64,000 nucleotides of DNA from Kiritimatiellia bacterium (GTDB taxonomy: Bacteria; Verrucomicrobiota; Kiritimatiellia; CAIQIC01; JAGNIJ01). This document shows positions 41,021 through 49,784 of this stretch, in pieces; position 1 is the first letter of the stretch, and every line of letters begins with the position of its first letter. A program made the translations under genes and the position numbers. The DNA lies in the NCBI GenBank assembly GCA_018001225.1, contig JAGNIJ010000020.1, forward strand, positions 1 to 64,000, read 5' to 3'. Under the pieces are notes generated by a model. It did not search any database, was not told the DNA's origin, and saw only the letters and a list, made by a program, of their open reading frames with translations.

Positions 41021-42235
41021 ATGTCTGTTTTGAGAACCGCATCCGCCATTATCAGCCTGGCTGTCCTGCCGGGAGTCGCCGTCATATCGTCGCGGGCCCA
41101 GTCGCCCACGATTGACGGGCTGCTCGACGCGGACTTCTACGGCGCGGCGCGTTCGGTTCAGGACACGCCCACGTCCTTCGGCGACGCGACAAACGGACAC
41201 GTCCGCTTCGCCCGCGGCGGCTCGGAACTCGACGCCGCCTATGCCCGCGTCTCCGACGGCACGCTCTTCCTTTTCATTGCCGGCAACGTGGAGACCGCCG
41301 GCCAGGGCGTCCAGTGGCCCGCCGGCAACCGGAACCGGCTGGATATCTTCATCGACAGCATCGACGGCGGGCAAAACAGCCTGCGCGGCGACAATGCGGA
41401 CGTGGACGGGAACGGACTGAACCGTATGGGCCACCTGGACCCGGCGAACGACGGGCTGAAGTTCGACACGGGCGTGGAGCACGACTTCTTCCTGACGTTC
41501 AACAACTACACCGAAATCGTGAACATCCCCGGGTCCGGCAACCAGGAGCTGTGGCGCGGGGCGCTGCATTACGCCAGCCTGCCGACCGGCGGCAGCGGAA
41601 CCGGGCTCCTCGTCGGTACCGCGTCGGACTCGTGGCCCGGCTCGTATCCCGACTCCTTCACGCTGTCACAGGGCGTGCGACTCGGTTTCCGCAACAGCAA
41701 CACCAACGGCGTCACCGGTACGGGGGCGCCGTCGCCGAGCGCGGCCGGCGCAGGGAATGTGACGTCCGGCCTCGAACTGGCGATCCCTCTGGCGCTGCTC
41801 GACAGCACGAACGGCGGCCTGAACGCCGAGTTCCGGATCACCGCGTTCATCAACGACTCCGCCCACGGCTACCTGTCGAACCAGACGCTCGGACCGATGG
41901 GCCAGCCGCCCGGCAGCTACGGGAACATCGGCGAGCCGCGCGTGTTCGATTTCTCGCAGTCCTATTCGCCCGGCGCGCAGTACGTTACCGTTTCCAATCC
42001 CTTCCCTTCGACGCGGCTGATCCTCCCGTTGACGCTGCTCGACAACGGCAGCGTCAGCAACCGCTGGATCGGCGAGGTCGGCGCAACCTATGTGCTGCAA
42101 TACACCACCAACCTGCTGACCGGCCCGTGGACCAACGTCAGCGGCATCGTCACGGCCTCGGCGGCCATGGTGTCCTTCGTGGACACGAATACGGCCGCAT
42201 CCCATCTCTACTACCGGTCCGCCCGGCTACCGTAA
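41021..42235 (+). CDS. Secreted protein with C-terminal module, hypothetical
   Basis: A 404-residue exported protein (signal peptide MSVLRTASAIISLAVLPGVAVISSRA). The large N-terminal part is beta-rich with features of a carbohydrate-binding or CBM9-like fold: SPTIDGLLDADFYGAARSVQDTPTSFGD.., ARVSDGTLFLFIAGNVE.. and RLDIFIDSIDGGQNSL. The opening 'IDG.LD..Y' plus 'LFIDS' pattern is typical of such domains but not proof. The last 60 residues (SNRWIGEVGATYVLQYTTNLLTGPWTNVSG..LYYRSARLP) are a module frequent in verrucomicrobial-type secreted proteins. No catalytic motif is seen. It lies alone between apt and hrpB. Confidence 0.7.
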   Translation: MSVLRTASAIISLAVLPGVAVISSRAQSPTIDGLLDADFYGAARSVQDTPTSFGDATNGHVRFARGGSELDAAYARVSDGTLFLFIAGNVETAGQGVQWPAGNRNRLDIFIDSIDGGQNSLRGDNADVDGNGLNRMGHLDPANDGLKFDTGVEHDFFLTFNNYTEIVNIPGSGNQELWRGALHYASLPTGGSGTGLLVGTASDSWPGSYPDSFTLSQGVRLGFRNSNTNGVTGTGAPSPSAAGAGNVTSGLELAIPLALLDSTNGGLNAEFRITAFINDSAHGYLSNQTLGPMGQPPGSYGNIGEPRVFDFSQSYSPGAQYVTVSNPFPSTRLILPLTLLDNGSVSNRWIGEVGATYVLQYTTNLLTGPWTNVSGIVTASAAMVSFVDTNTAASHLYYRSARLP

Positions 42236-42255
42236 GGAATCCGCGAGAATCCTCC

Positions 42256-42284
42256 TTGACCCGCCCGGGGGGACGCGTGGTTAA
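42256..42284 (+). promoter_or_regulatory. Candidate promoter for hrpB-trmB
   Basis: TTGACC (42256-42261), 17 nt, GGTTAA (42279-42284); a shifted -10, TTAATC (42281-42286), leaves 9 nt to the ATG at 42296. Confidence 0.35.
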
Positions 42285-42295
42285 TCCCCGGTGAC

Positions 42296-44836
42296 ATGGA
42301 CCGCCGCGAACTGCCCATCTTCGACATCGAGCGCGAACTGCTCGCGCGGGCCGGCGAGCACCGCCGCCTGATCGTCCGTGCCCCGACCGGCTCGGGCAAG
42401 TCCACGCAGATCCCCCAGATGCTGCTCGACGCCGGGCTGCTCGGCCGCGGGCGCGCGGTTATCCTCCAGCCCCGCCGCCTCCCCACCCGCCTTCTCGCCG
42501 CCCGCGTGGCGAACGAGCGCGGCGTGAAACTCGGATCGGAAGTCGGCTACCAGATCCGCTTCGAGAACGTGACGGGTGATACTACGCGCATCGTTTACGA
42601 AACCGAGGGCGTCCTGCTCCGCCAGATGCTCTCCAATCCGCGCCTCGACGGCGTCGCGGCCATCCTGTTCGACGAGTTCCACGAGCGGCACCTGTACGGC
42701 GACGTGACGCTCGCCCGCGCTCTCCAGCTTCAGCGCTCTGCACGGCCCGACCTGCTCCTGGTCGTCATGTCCGCCACGCTGCCGGCCGGCCCGCTCGACG
42801 AGTACCTCGCGCCCTGCGCCGCGCTGGAAGCCCGCGGGCGCCTGTTCCCCGTGGGCACGGAATACCTCGACCGGCCCGCGGATTTCGACCGTACCCCGCC
42901 GTGGGAAGTCGCCGCCGCCGAGTACGAGCGGGTCTGCCGCGAGGGCGAACCCGGCGACGCGCTGGTCTTCATGCCCGGCGCGTACGAGATCGCGCGGACG
43001 GTCCAGGCCCTCGAGAATTCGCCGGCGGCGCGCGGGCGGATCATCCTGCCGCTGCACGGCGAACTGCCGGCCGCCGACCAGGACGCCGCCGTATCGCGAT
43101 ACGACCGCCCCAAGATCATCGTCTCCACCAACGTCGCGGAAAGCTCGCTGACGATCGAGGCCGTGCGCCTGGTCATCGACAGCGGGCTGGCCCGCATCCC
43201 GCGTTTCGACCCCGCGCGCGGGATCAACACGCTGCTGGTCGAAAAAATCAGCCGCGCCTCCGCCGACCAGCGGGCGGGCCGCGCCGGGCGCACCGCGCCC
43301 GGCCGCTGCGTGCGTTTGTGGACGGAGCGCGAGCACGCGGAGCGCCCGGTCCAGGAGATCCCCGAAATCCGCAGGCTGGACCTGTCCGAGATCATGCTGA
43401 CGCTTCGCGGGGCGGGCGCGGGCGACCTGCGCGAACTGCCCTGGCTCGAGCCGCCGTTGCCGCGCGCCCTGGACAGGGCTGAATTGCTCCTGCGCGACCT
43501 TGGCGCGCTGGACGATAAGCTGGCCGTGACCGAGCTGGGCCGCCGCATGGCCGGGTTCCCCGTCCATCCCCGCTATGCCCGGATGATGCTCGCCGCCGGG
43601 GAATATGGCTGCGTCCGCGCCATTACCCTGATCGCCGCGCTGACCCAGGGCCGGTCGCTCTGGATGCGCAAGCCGGACAAATCCACGCGCGAGCAGCGCG
43701 AGGATGTCCTCGGCGAAGAGGGCGCTTCGGATTTCTTCGGGCTTATGCGGGCCTTCCGGTTCGCCGACAGCCGGCGCTACGACGTCGGCGCCTGCAACCG
43801 GCTGGGCATCCACGCCAATACCGCCCGGCAGGTACGGGCGCTGGCCGGGTTCTTCCTCGATCTCGCGGACAAAACGGGCTTGAAGATCGAGGACCGCGCG
43901 CCGGAAACGGACGCCATCTGCAAATGCATCCTGACGGGCTTCTCCGACCAGGTCGCGAAGCGGCTGGATGCCGGCACGCTGCGCTGCCAGCTGGTCCACG
44001 GCCGCAAGGGCGTCCTGGCCCGGGAAAGCGCCGTGCAGGAAAGCCCCCTGCTCGTCGCGTCGGAGGTCCGCGAGGTCGAGGGGCGCGGCGGCGAGTTGAA
44101 CGTGATCTTGAGCCTCGCCACCGCGATCCGGCCCGGGTGGCTGGAGGAAATGTTCCCCGCCGATTTCAACGAGCAGGTGGACGTCGAGTACGACGCGGCC
44201 GAGCGCCGGGTCGTCGCGTGGCGCCGGCGGATGTTCCGCGACCTGCCCCTCGAGAGCAAGCGCGTGGACCCGCCGCCCGCGGACGCCGCCGGCGACCTGC
44301 TGGCGGAAGAGGTCATCAACGGCCGCATCAAGCTGCCGCACTGGGACGAGACCACCGACCAGTGGATCGCGCGGGTCAACAGCCTGGCCGCCTGGTGCCC
44401 GGAGCTCGGGCTTGCCGCCTACACGGAGGAGGACCGCTGGTCCGTGCTCCGCGTGGTCTGCCGCGGCGCCGTCTCCGCGCGCGACCTGAAGGACCGGCCC
44501 GTGACGGCGGCGTTCAAGGACCAGATGGACCCCGCCCGCCGCGCGCTGGTGGAAAAGCACGCGCCGGAAAGGATCGAGCTGTCCAACGGCCGTCGCGCGC
44601 GCCTGACGTACACCGAAGGCGAGCCCCCGCACATCGCCCAGCGCATCCAGGATTTGTACGATGTGAAAGAGACCCCGAAAATCGCCAAGGGCCGCGTGCC
44701 CGTGGTCGTCGAGATCCTGGGGCCCAACCACAGGCCCGTGCAGGTGACCCGCGATTTGGCCGGCTTCTGGCGCGAGCATTACCCGCGCATCAAGAAAGAG
44801 ATGCAGCGGAAATATCCCAAGCACGAGTGGCGATGA
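42296..44836 (+). CDS. hrpB: ATP-dependent RNA helicase HrpB
   Basis: An 846-residue DEAH/RHA-type helicase. Motif I APTGSGKSTQIPQ is near residue 37, motif II is ILFDEFHERHLYGD (DEFH, as in HrpB proteins rather than DEAH), motif III VVMSATLPAGPL, motif VI QRAGRAGRTAPGRCVRLW. The C-terminal third has the HrpB-specific region (INGRIKLPHWDETTDQWIARVNSL.., ARLTYTEGEPPHIAQRIQDLYD.., ending KKEMQRKYPKHEWR), matching the family end PRHPWP. Length agrees with E. coli HrpB (about 810). The stop overlaps trmB (ATGA). The cellular role of HrpB is still not well defined. Confidence 0.93.
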   Translation: MDRRELPIFDIERELLARAGEHRRLIVRAPTGSGKSTQIPQMLLDAGLLGRGRAVILQPRRLPTRLLAARVANERGVKLGSEVGYQIRFENVTGDTTRIVYETEGVLLRQMLSNPRLDGVAAILFDEFHERHLYGDVTLARALQLQRSARPDLLLVVMSATLPAGPLDEYLAPCAALEARGRLFPVGTEYLDRPADFDRTPPWEVAAAEYERVCREGEPGDALVFMPGAYEIARTVQALENSPAARGRIILPLHGELPAADQDAAVSRYDRPKIIVSTNVAESSLTIEAVRLVIDSGLARIPRFDPARGINTLLVEKISRASADQRAGRAGRTAPGRCVRLWTEREHAERPVQEIPEIRRLDLSEIMLTLRGAGAGDLRELPWLEPPLPRALDRAELLLRDLGALDDKLAVTELGRRMAGFPVHPRYARMMLAAGEYGCVRAITLIAALTQGRSLWMRKPDKSTREQREDVLGEEGASDFFGLMRAFRFADSRRYDVGACNRLGIHANTARQVRALAGFFLDLADKTGLKIEDRAPETDAICKCILTGFSDQVAKRLDAGTLRCQLVHGRKGVLARESAVQESPLLVASEVREVEGRGGELNVILSLATAIRPGWLEEMFPADFNEQVDVEYDAAERRVVAWRRRMFRDLPLESKRVDPPPADAAGDLLAEEVINGRIKLPHWDETTDQWIARVNSLAAWCPELGLAAYTEEDRWSVLRVVCRGAVSARDLKDRPVTAAFKDQMDPARRALVEKHAPERIELSNGRRARLTYTEGEPPHIAQRIQDLYDVKETPKIAKGRVPVVVEILGPNHRPVQVTRDLAGFWREHYPRIKKEMQRKYPKHEWR

Positions 44837-45525
44837 AGAATCCCTTCTCCGAGGCCTTCCGCATCCTGCCGGACGACTGGCTGAATCCGCTGCCGCTGGC
44901 GCGCTGGTTCTCCTCCGGAGTGCTCCGGCAAGCGGAGCGCGACGGAGCTCTGACCGGGCAAAGCGGCGTGGCGTCCCGCCCCGTTCCGGGGCGGGACTTC
45001 CCGCCGCACGCCGAGCGGCCGCTCGAGGTGGACGTCGGCTGCGGCAAGGGGCGGTTCCTTCTCTCTCGCGCCGCGTCGCATCCGGACACGGACTTCCTAG
45101 GCGTGGACCGGATGATCGGGCGCCTGCACAAGATTGACCGGAAGCTGGTTCGGAGAGAGTTGGGCAACGTTCGCTGGCTGCGGCTCGACGCGTACTACGC
45201 CGTGGCGTACATGCTGCCCGCCACATCGGTGTCCACCTACTACATTTTTTTCCCGGATCCCTGGCCGAAGAAACGGCACCACGATCATCGCCTGTTCAAT
45301 GCTGCTTTTCTTGACGCGCTGTCCCGGACGCTCAAGCCGGGCGGGCAGGTCCACTTCGCCACGGACCACCTTCCCTACTTCGAGGAAGTCGTGGCCGCGA
45401 TCAAGGCGGACCCGAGGTTCGCGGAAATTCCCGCCTTCGAGCCCGCCGACGAGGAGCGGACGGATTTCGAGTTGATCTACCTGGGCCGGACCCCGATCGG
45501 GCGGTATTCCTTCCGGAAGGAATGA
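44833..45525 (+). CDS. trmB: tRNA (guanine-N7-)-methyltransferase with repeat-encoded insertion
   Basis: A 230-residue SAM-dependent enzyme forming m7G46 in tRNAs. SAM motif LEVDVGCGKGRFL, FLGVDRM, then the diagnostic YYIFFPDPWPKKRHHDHRLFN and FATDHLPYFEEVVA. The N-terminus (MKNPFSEAFRILPDDWLNPLPLARWF) should lead directly to the SAM motif, but about 30 residues (from SSGVLRQAERDGAL to PHAERP) are inserted. This stretch (44920-45000) is built from two DNA hairpins and has no homology expected in TrmB. The frame is kept, so the enzyme may tolerate the loop. The ATG overlaps the hrpB stop. Confidence 0.9.
   Translation: MKNPFSEAFRILPDDWLNPLPLARWFSSGVLRQAERDGALTGQSGVASRPVPGRDFPPHAERPLEVDVGCGKGRFLLSRAASHPDTDFLGVDRMIGRLHKIDRKLVRRELGNVRWLRLDAYYAVAYMLPATSVSTYYIFFPDPWPKKRHHDHRLFNAAFLDALSRTLKPGGQVHFATDHLPYFEEVVAAIKADPRFAEIPAFEPADEERTDFELIYLGRTPIGRYSFRKE
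44920..45000 (+). repeat. Palindromic repeat inserted in trmB coding sequence
   Basis: Two hairpins: GCTCCG/CGGAGC (44922-44927 and 44933-44938) and a perfect 10-bp GTCCCGCCCC/GGGGCGGGAC (44973-44982 and 44988-44997, loop 5 nt). Between them is CGGAGCTCTG, also found in the mosaic repeat at about 45605. Confidence 0.6.
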
Positions 45526-45685
45526 TACCAAATCCGGGTGAATGCGGGTAGATTTCGGGCTCGCAGGAACTCGCCCCTCCATGATTCCTGCCACTGGAGG
45601 GCGGAGCTCTGCGACGCCGTTCGTACCGCCTCTCACCCGTACCTGGTATGATGGAGGCCGGGGTAGAACCCGGTCCCTCCGGGAA
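45526..45685 (+). repeat. Mosaic repeat region between trmB and RHS companion
   Basis: 160 nt without a gene. It holds a CTCGCCCCTCCATGA../..CTGGAGGGCGGAG inverted pair related to the LEGERP family, the sequence CGGAGCTCTGCGACGCC, and outer arms ACCAAATCCGGGTGA / TCACCCGTACCTGGTA. The arrangement looks like several nested elements and may end both convergent transcripts. Confidence 0.5.
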
Positions 45686-46318
45686 TTACTCCAGGTCTAC
45701 ACGGTATAGCCAGGGCCCGGAGCCCGTGGCCGTCTGGTCGGTATGCACGTTCAGCGGCGGGGTGGCTAGGATGTTGGTGCGCAAGGGGCCGAAGCCCTGC
45801 ACCAGGTTCGTGGAGCGCGCCACGCGGTAGAACTTGTTCGTCACACTGTTCCACTGCAACACATTACCCGAAACCCGAAACCCGAACACCGAAACCTCGA
45901 ACACAGACATCGCATCCAGCGGATCGGTCCCCGCAGCGGCCTCGTCCACGTTGGGCACGCCATCCCCGTCGCTATCGGGGTCCAGGGGGTCGTAGCCGTT
46001 CTGGAACTCCCAAAGGTTGTTCTTCCCGTTCTGATTGGGATCGCCGGCGGCGGCGTTGGTGAGCGTGTTGAAGAAGACCCACTCCCAGGCGTCGGGCATC
46101 GAATCGCCGTCGCTGTCGGCCTCGGCGATGGTTCCGCTGATCGCCACGTTGGTCAGGCTGCCGTCGAGCATGTACTGGTAGGCGATGCTCGCGCCGGTGT
46201 CGTAGACAACCCGCGTCACGCGGCCGGCGCCGTCGTGATCGAACGATTGCGCCCCGGCGCGCAGCGTGATCAAGGCGAGCACGATGACCGCGAACCGGAT
46301 ATGCCGGCCCTTATTCAT
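45686..46318 (-). CDS. RHS-associated exported protein with calcium-type repeats
   Basis: A 210-residue protein with a signal peptide (MNKGRHIRFAVIVLALITLRAGA). Residues about 24-55 carry an RHS/YD-like piece (FDHDGAGRVTRVVYDTGASIAYQYMLDGSLTNVAI). Next come two thrombospondin type-3-like calcium-binding repeats (EADSDGDSMPDAWE, DPDSDGDGVPNVDEAAAGTDPLD), then a C-terminal LQWNSVTNKFYRVARSTNLVQGFGPLRTNI module frequent in verrucomicrobial-type secreted proteins. A VFGFRVSGN stretch is encoded by a CCGAAAC repeat. The start overlaps the RHS gene end by 8 nt, so it is coupled to it. Probably a secreted partner or a copy of the RHS tail. Confidence 0.75.
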   Translation of the reverse strand: MNKGRHIRFAVIVLALITLRAGAQSFDHDGAGRVTRVVYDTGASIAYQYMLDGSLTNVAISGTIAEADSDGDSMPDAWEWVFFNTLTNAAAGDPNQNGKNNLWEFQNGYDPLDPDSDGDGVPNVDEAAAGTDPLDAMSVFEVSVFGFRVSGNVLQWNSVTNKFYRVARSTNLVQGFGPLRTNILATPPLNVHTDQTATGSGPWLYRVDLE

Positions 46319-49300
46319 CGGATCCCTCCGCGGCCGAACCCGCCATCTCAAAGGCTTCCTCCGGCGAGAAAACTTCCTCCGGCGTCGGCCCGCCGGCAGC
46401 CTGATCGTTGTAAGACTCGGGCGCCGAACTCCGGGCCGCATCGTCCGGTTTGCGCGGCGGCGGGCTGTCGCCGCACATTGGCTCCAAAGCTTCGCGTTCC
46501 TTGCGGCGTTCGATGATGTCCAGCAGCCTGGACCAAAGGCGGTCGTGCTCGTAGAGCGTACCCATGGAATCCTTCACGAAATGGTACATGTCGTCCTCGC
46601 CGCTCGCGTCCAGCCCGCTCGGATCCGCCGCGTCCACGGGATTGCCCCCGGCGTAGGCATAGAGGTTCAGCCCGCCGAGGAAGCCGATGGGGTCGGGCGT
46701 CAGGAAGCGGCGCAGGCCGGCGTGATAGAAACGGTTCCGCATGTAATAGAGGTCCTGGCCCGCGTCGAGAACCCCGTAGCAGCCGGCGAACGTGAACGGG
46801 TTGCGGACGCGGGCATAACCGTAGCCCGCAGCGCCGTACGGCAGGAAGCGATACATCGCGGAAATTGCGCCCGCCTCGTCGGTCATCGCGATCGTGTTGC
46901 CGTTGTGATCGAAGTGGTAGAAGTGCCAGCCCTTCCCGACGTGGTGCATCGCGACGAGGTCGAGCTCGCGGTACACATACGAAGCGGCCACGACGCCCGC
47001 GCCGTCGGTCTCGAACAGCAGCCGGTCTTCGTGGTCCCAATGCAGGTTCCGGGTTCCGTCCGGCCCTTCGATCCGCACGCAGCGGTTGAACCCGTCGTAC
47101 GCGTAGCTGTTGGTCTCGCCGGGCCTGCGCATCACGGTCAGCCGGCCCTCGGCATCGTAGTCGGCGATCCAGTCGAACGGCGCGGGGACACCGGTCAGGT
47201 TCCCGTCGTTGTCATTCTGGCACGCAACGCCGTTGACCTGGTACAGCGGGCCGAAGATGTTCAGCCCCAGGTTGGTCGGCGCGAGCGGCGGGTTCCACGG
47301 GGCGAGACCCGCCGTCTTGACGAGGTTCGTCGTCTCGCCGGCGATGTTGCGAGCGATGCGCAGGCTGATCAGCGTGCCGGCGGGCGCGGTGTGGACCAGG
47401 TTCGTGACGCGCCCGCCCCGGTCGTAGCCGAACTGGCTCGACGTGCCGTTTGCCCGGGCCACGGAACGGATGCGCCCCTCGCCGTCATAGCCGAAGGAAA
47501 GGCTTTGGGCATCCCAAACGAGGTTGGTGACGCGGTCCCGGCTGTCGCGCTGGTACTGGACCGTCGGCCCGCCGGGATAGGCGACGCTCTCGATCCGGCG
47601 CGTGGCGGAGTACGTGAAGACCGCCTCATGCCCGTTGTCGTACCGGATCCGCGTCACCAGCCCCCGCGCGTCCAGCGTCCGCCCGGCGCGGCCCGCGGTT
47701 CCGCTCCAGTTGGTCAGGCGTCCCACGGCGTCGTAGGTGAAGGAGTTTGTGCTGCCGGGCTGCCTGACCCCGGTAAGGTTCCCGTCCGCGTCGTAGGTTC
47801 GGGCCGCCGACTGCCCCCGCGCGTTGATCCGGTTGGTCAGCCGGCCCAGCGCGTCCCACTCCAGCCGGTTGGACGTGGATTGACCGTGATACTTGAACGA
47901 GGTCATCCGGTCGTGTCCATCGTAGGAGCACGCGGAAAGGGTCTCCACGACGATGCCCGGGGGATTGACATAGAGCCCGGCCTGCGAAGCCGACAGGATA
48001 TTGCCGTTGGCGTCGTAGCCGCGCCACAGGTCGCCGCCCGCGCCGTCGGCCAGGGTCTCCAGCCGGTCGGCCTGGTCGTAGGTCATCCGGGTCACGCGCC
48101 CCAGCGGGCCCGTGGCCATCACGAGGTTGCCGCCACCGTCGTAGACATAGTCCGTTCGCGCGCCCGCTGCGTCCGTGAACGCGGTCTTCTGCAGCAGCGC
48201 GTTCCGCTCGATCCGGTTGGTCTGCCGGTTTTCGTTGACGACGGAGGTCGGCCCGCAGCAGTCGTAGCCGTAGTCCCCCGTCGTGCCGTCCGGGTTCGTG
48301 ACGCGAGTGAGCCGCCGGTTGGCGTCGTACTGGAATTGCGTCACGAAACCGCGCTCGTTGGTGATCGCGGCGATGTTGATCCCCGCGGCATCGTACGCGA
48401 ACCCCGCGCGGAATCCGGCGGGGTCGGCCACCTGGAGCAGCCGCCCGTGCGCGTTGTACGCGAAGCGCGTGACCCCGCCCGCGGGATTGGTCACGGCGAC
48501 CAGCTGCCCGAGCGCGTCGTAGCCTAGGCCCGTAATCCGGCCGGCCGGGCTGGTGAGGCGGATCACGTTGCCGCGCGCGTCGCGCTCGAACCGCGTCACG
48601 CCGCCCAGCGCGTTCGTAACGTGCGTCACCCGGTCGTTGGAGTCGTAGGCGAATGCCGTCCGCGCGCCGTCCGGGCCGGTCACGCTCGCGAGATTGCGGC
48701 GGGCATCATAGGTCTTCACCGTTGAAAAACCGCGCGGGCTGGTCGTGTTGGTGGGGAAGCCATTGGTGTCGTACAGGTGCGTGGTGCTTTGCAGTGCGGC
48801 GTCCGTCTCGCTCGTGAGGTGTCCGTCGGCGGTCTGAAACCAGGTCTCATTGGTCCGCGCGTCCGTGAACCCGGCCTGCCGGTTGTCCAGGTCGCCGCTG
48901 AATTGATACCGGTTGGTTCGGCCGAGCGGATCCGTCACGGACTGGAGCATCAGGTTGCCGGGCCCCTGGTAGGCGAAGGTCCACGCGCGGCCCTCGGTGC
49001 TCATGGCCGTGACCCGGTTCTCGCCGTCGTACGTGTACGCGGTCGTGTTCCCCGCCGCGTCGCGCGTCTGCACCAGGTTGCTCGACGCATCGTAGGCATA
49101 GGACAGCGCCGCGCCGTTCGGCAGCAGGATGTTCGTGCAGAGCCCGCCCGCATTGTACGAGAGGACCGCCTGCCGGCCCGCGGCGTCGGTGATCGTCCGG
49201 AGCACGCCGTTGGTCCACGCCAGCAGGACCCGGTTTCCGTTCCGGTCTTCCACCGACTGAAGCGGGTGCCGCGTGCCGTAGTCGGTGGACGGCCAGGCCA

Positions 49301-49685
49301 GGGCCGGCGCGCGGTAGCGATAGACCTGGTCTGACGATTTGTCGCGAAGGCGGTAATGGGTCCAGTCGTTGCTCAAGACAGACGACAGCTCGTCGCGATG
49401 GCCGCGCCAGGGCGGATAGGTGTCGTTGGTGCCCAGGACCCCGGAGAAGAAGACCTGACCCCCATCCGGCTTGACGACCTGGTGGCCGAACAGGTGGTGA
49501 ATCAGCGGCGCCTCGTAGCTGAACGTCCAGCCGTTTCCGAATATCCCGCGCTCGGAGGGATCGCCGCTGTAGGTTCGTGCCAGCCGCACTTCGGGGCCCA
49601 GCCCGCTCCACGCGAAATCCGCGTCCTCGATCACCGGGTTCAACGTGGCCATGTTCACGCGGAAGACCGGCAGGCCCATGTCCAC
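46311..49685 (-). CDS. RHS/YD-repeat protein
   Basis: A 1124-residue protein with about 30 YD repeats (for example YDALGQLVAVTNPAGGVTRFAYNAHGRL) forming the RHS shell and a canonical core end RFLTPDPIGFLGGLNLYAYAGGNPVDAADPSG. The variable tail after the core (about 85 residues, acidic, no toxin motif seen) is short and lacks an obvious nuclease or deaminase site. The start is uncertain: GTG 49685 or ATG 49679; neither gives a signal peptide. Upstream the frame stays open through GCGGCVDMGLPVF to a TAG at 49785-49787, beyond which the same frame is a signal-peptide ORF. See findings. No immunity gene is evident. Confidence 0.85.
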   Translation of the reverse strand: MDMGLPVFRVNMATLNPVIEDADFAWSGLGPEVRLARTYSGDPSERGIFGNGWTFSYEAPLIHHLFGHQVVKPDGGQVFFSGVLGTNDTYPPWRGHRDELSSVLSNDWTHYRLRDKSSDQVYRYRAPALAWPSTDYGTRHPLQSVEDRNGNRVLLAWTNGVLRTITDAAGRQAVLSYNAGGLCTNILLPNGAALSYAYDASSNLVQTRDAAGNTTAYTYDGENRVTAMSTEGRAWTFAYQGPGNLMLQSVTDPLGRTNRYQFSGDLDNRQAGFTDARTNETWFQTADGHLTSETDAALQSTTHLYDTNGFPTNTTSPRGFSTVKTYDARRNLASVTGPDGARTAFAYDSNDRVTHVTNALGGVTRFERDARGNVIRLTSPAGRITGLGYDALGQLVAVTNPAGGVTRFAYNAHGRLLQVADPAGFRAGFAYDAAGINIAAITNERGFVTQFQYDANRRLTRVTNPDGTTGDYGYDCCGPTSVVNENRQTNRIERNALLQKTAFTDAAGARTDYVYDGGGNLVMATGPLGRVTRMTYDQADRLETLADGAGGDLWRGYDANGNILSASQAGLYVNPPGIVVETLSACSYDGHDRMTSFKYHGQSTSNRLEWDALGRLTNRINARGQSAARTYDADGNLTGVRQPGSTNSFTYDAVGRLTNWSGTAGRAGRTLDARGLVTRIRYDNGHEAVFTYSATRRIESVAYPGGPTVQYQRDSRDRVTNLVWDAQSLSFGYDGEGRIRSVARANGTSSQFGYDRGGRVTNLVHTAPAGTLISLRIARNIAGETTNLVKTAGLAPWNPPLAPTNLGLNIFGPLYQVNGVACQNDNDGNLTGVPAPFDWIADYDAEGRLTVMRRPGETNSYAYDGFNRCVRIEGPDGTRNLHWDHEDRLLFETDGAGVVAASYVYRELDLVAMHHVGKGWHFYHFDHNGNTIAMTDEAGAISAMYRFLPYGAAGYGYARVRNPFTFAGCYGVLDAGQDLYYMRNRFYHAGLRRFLTPDPIGFLGGLNLYAYAGGNPVDAADPSGLDASGEDDMYHFVKDSMGTLYEHDRLWSRLLDIIERRKEREALEPMCGDSPPPRKPDDAARSSAPESYNDQAAGGPTPEEVFSPEEAFEMAGSAAEGSDE

Positions 49686-49784
49686 GCACCCGCCGCACCC
49701 GGCGGGCGGTCTGCGCAGGCCGGGCCGGAACGGCGTCCAGCGCAGGCCGAAGCCCTTGACCCACGGGGCGTCGCCGACATCCCG

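Noticed and set aside
46311..46560. RHS tail as a polymorphic toxin with immunity gene downstream
   Set aside because: The tail after the core has no recognisable toxin motif, and the downstream gene has a signal peptide and calcium-type repeats, unlike an immunity protein.
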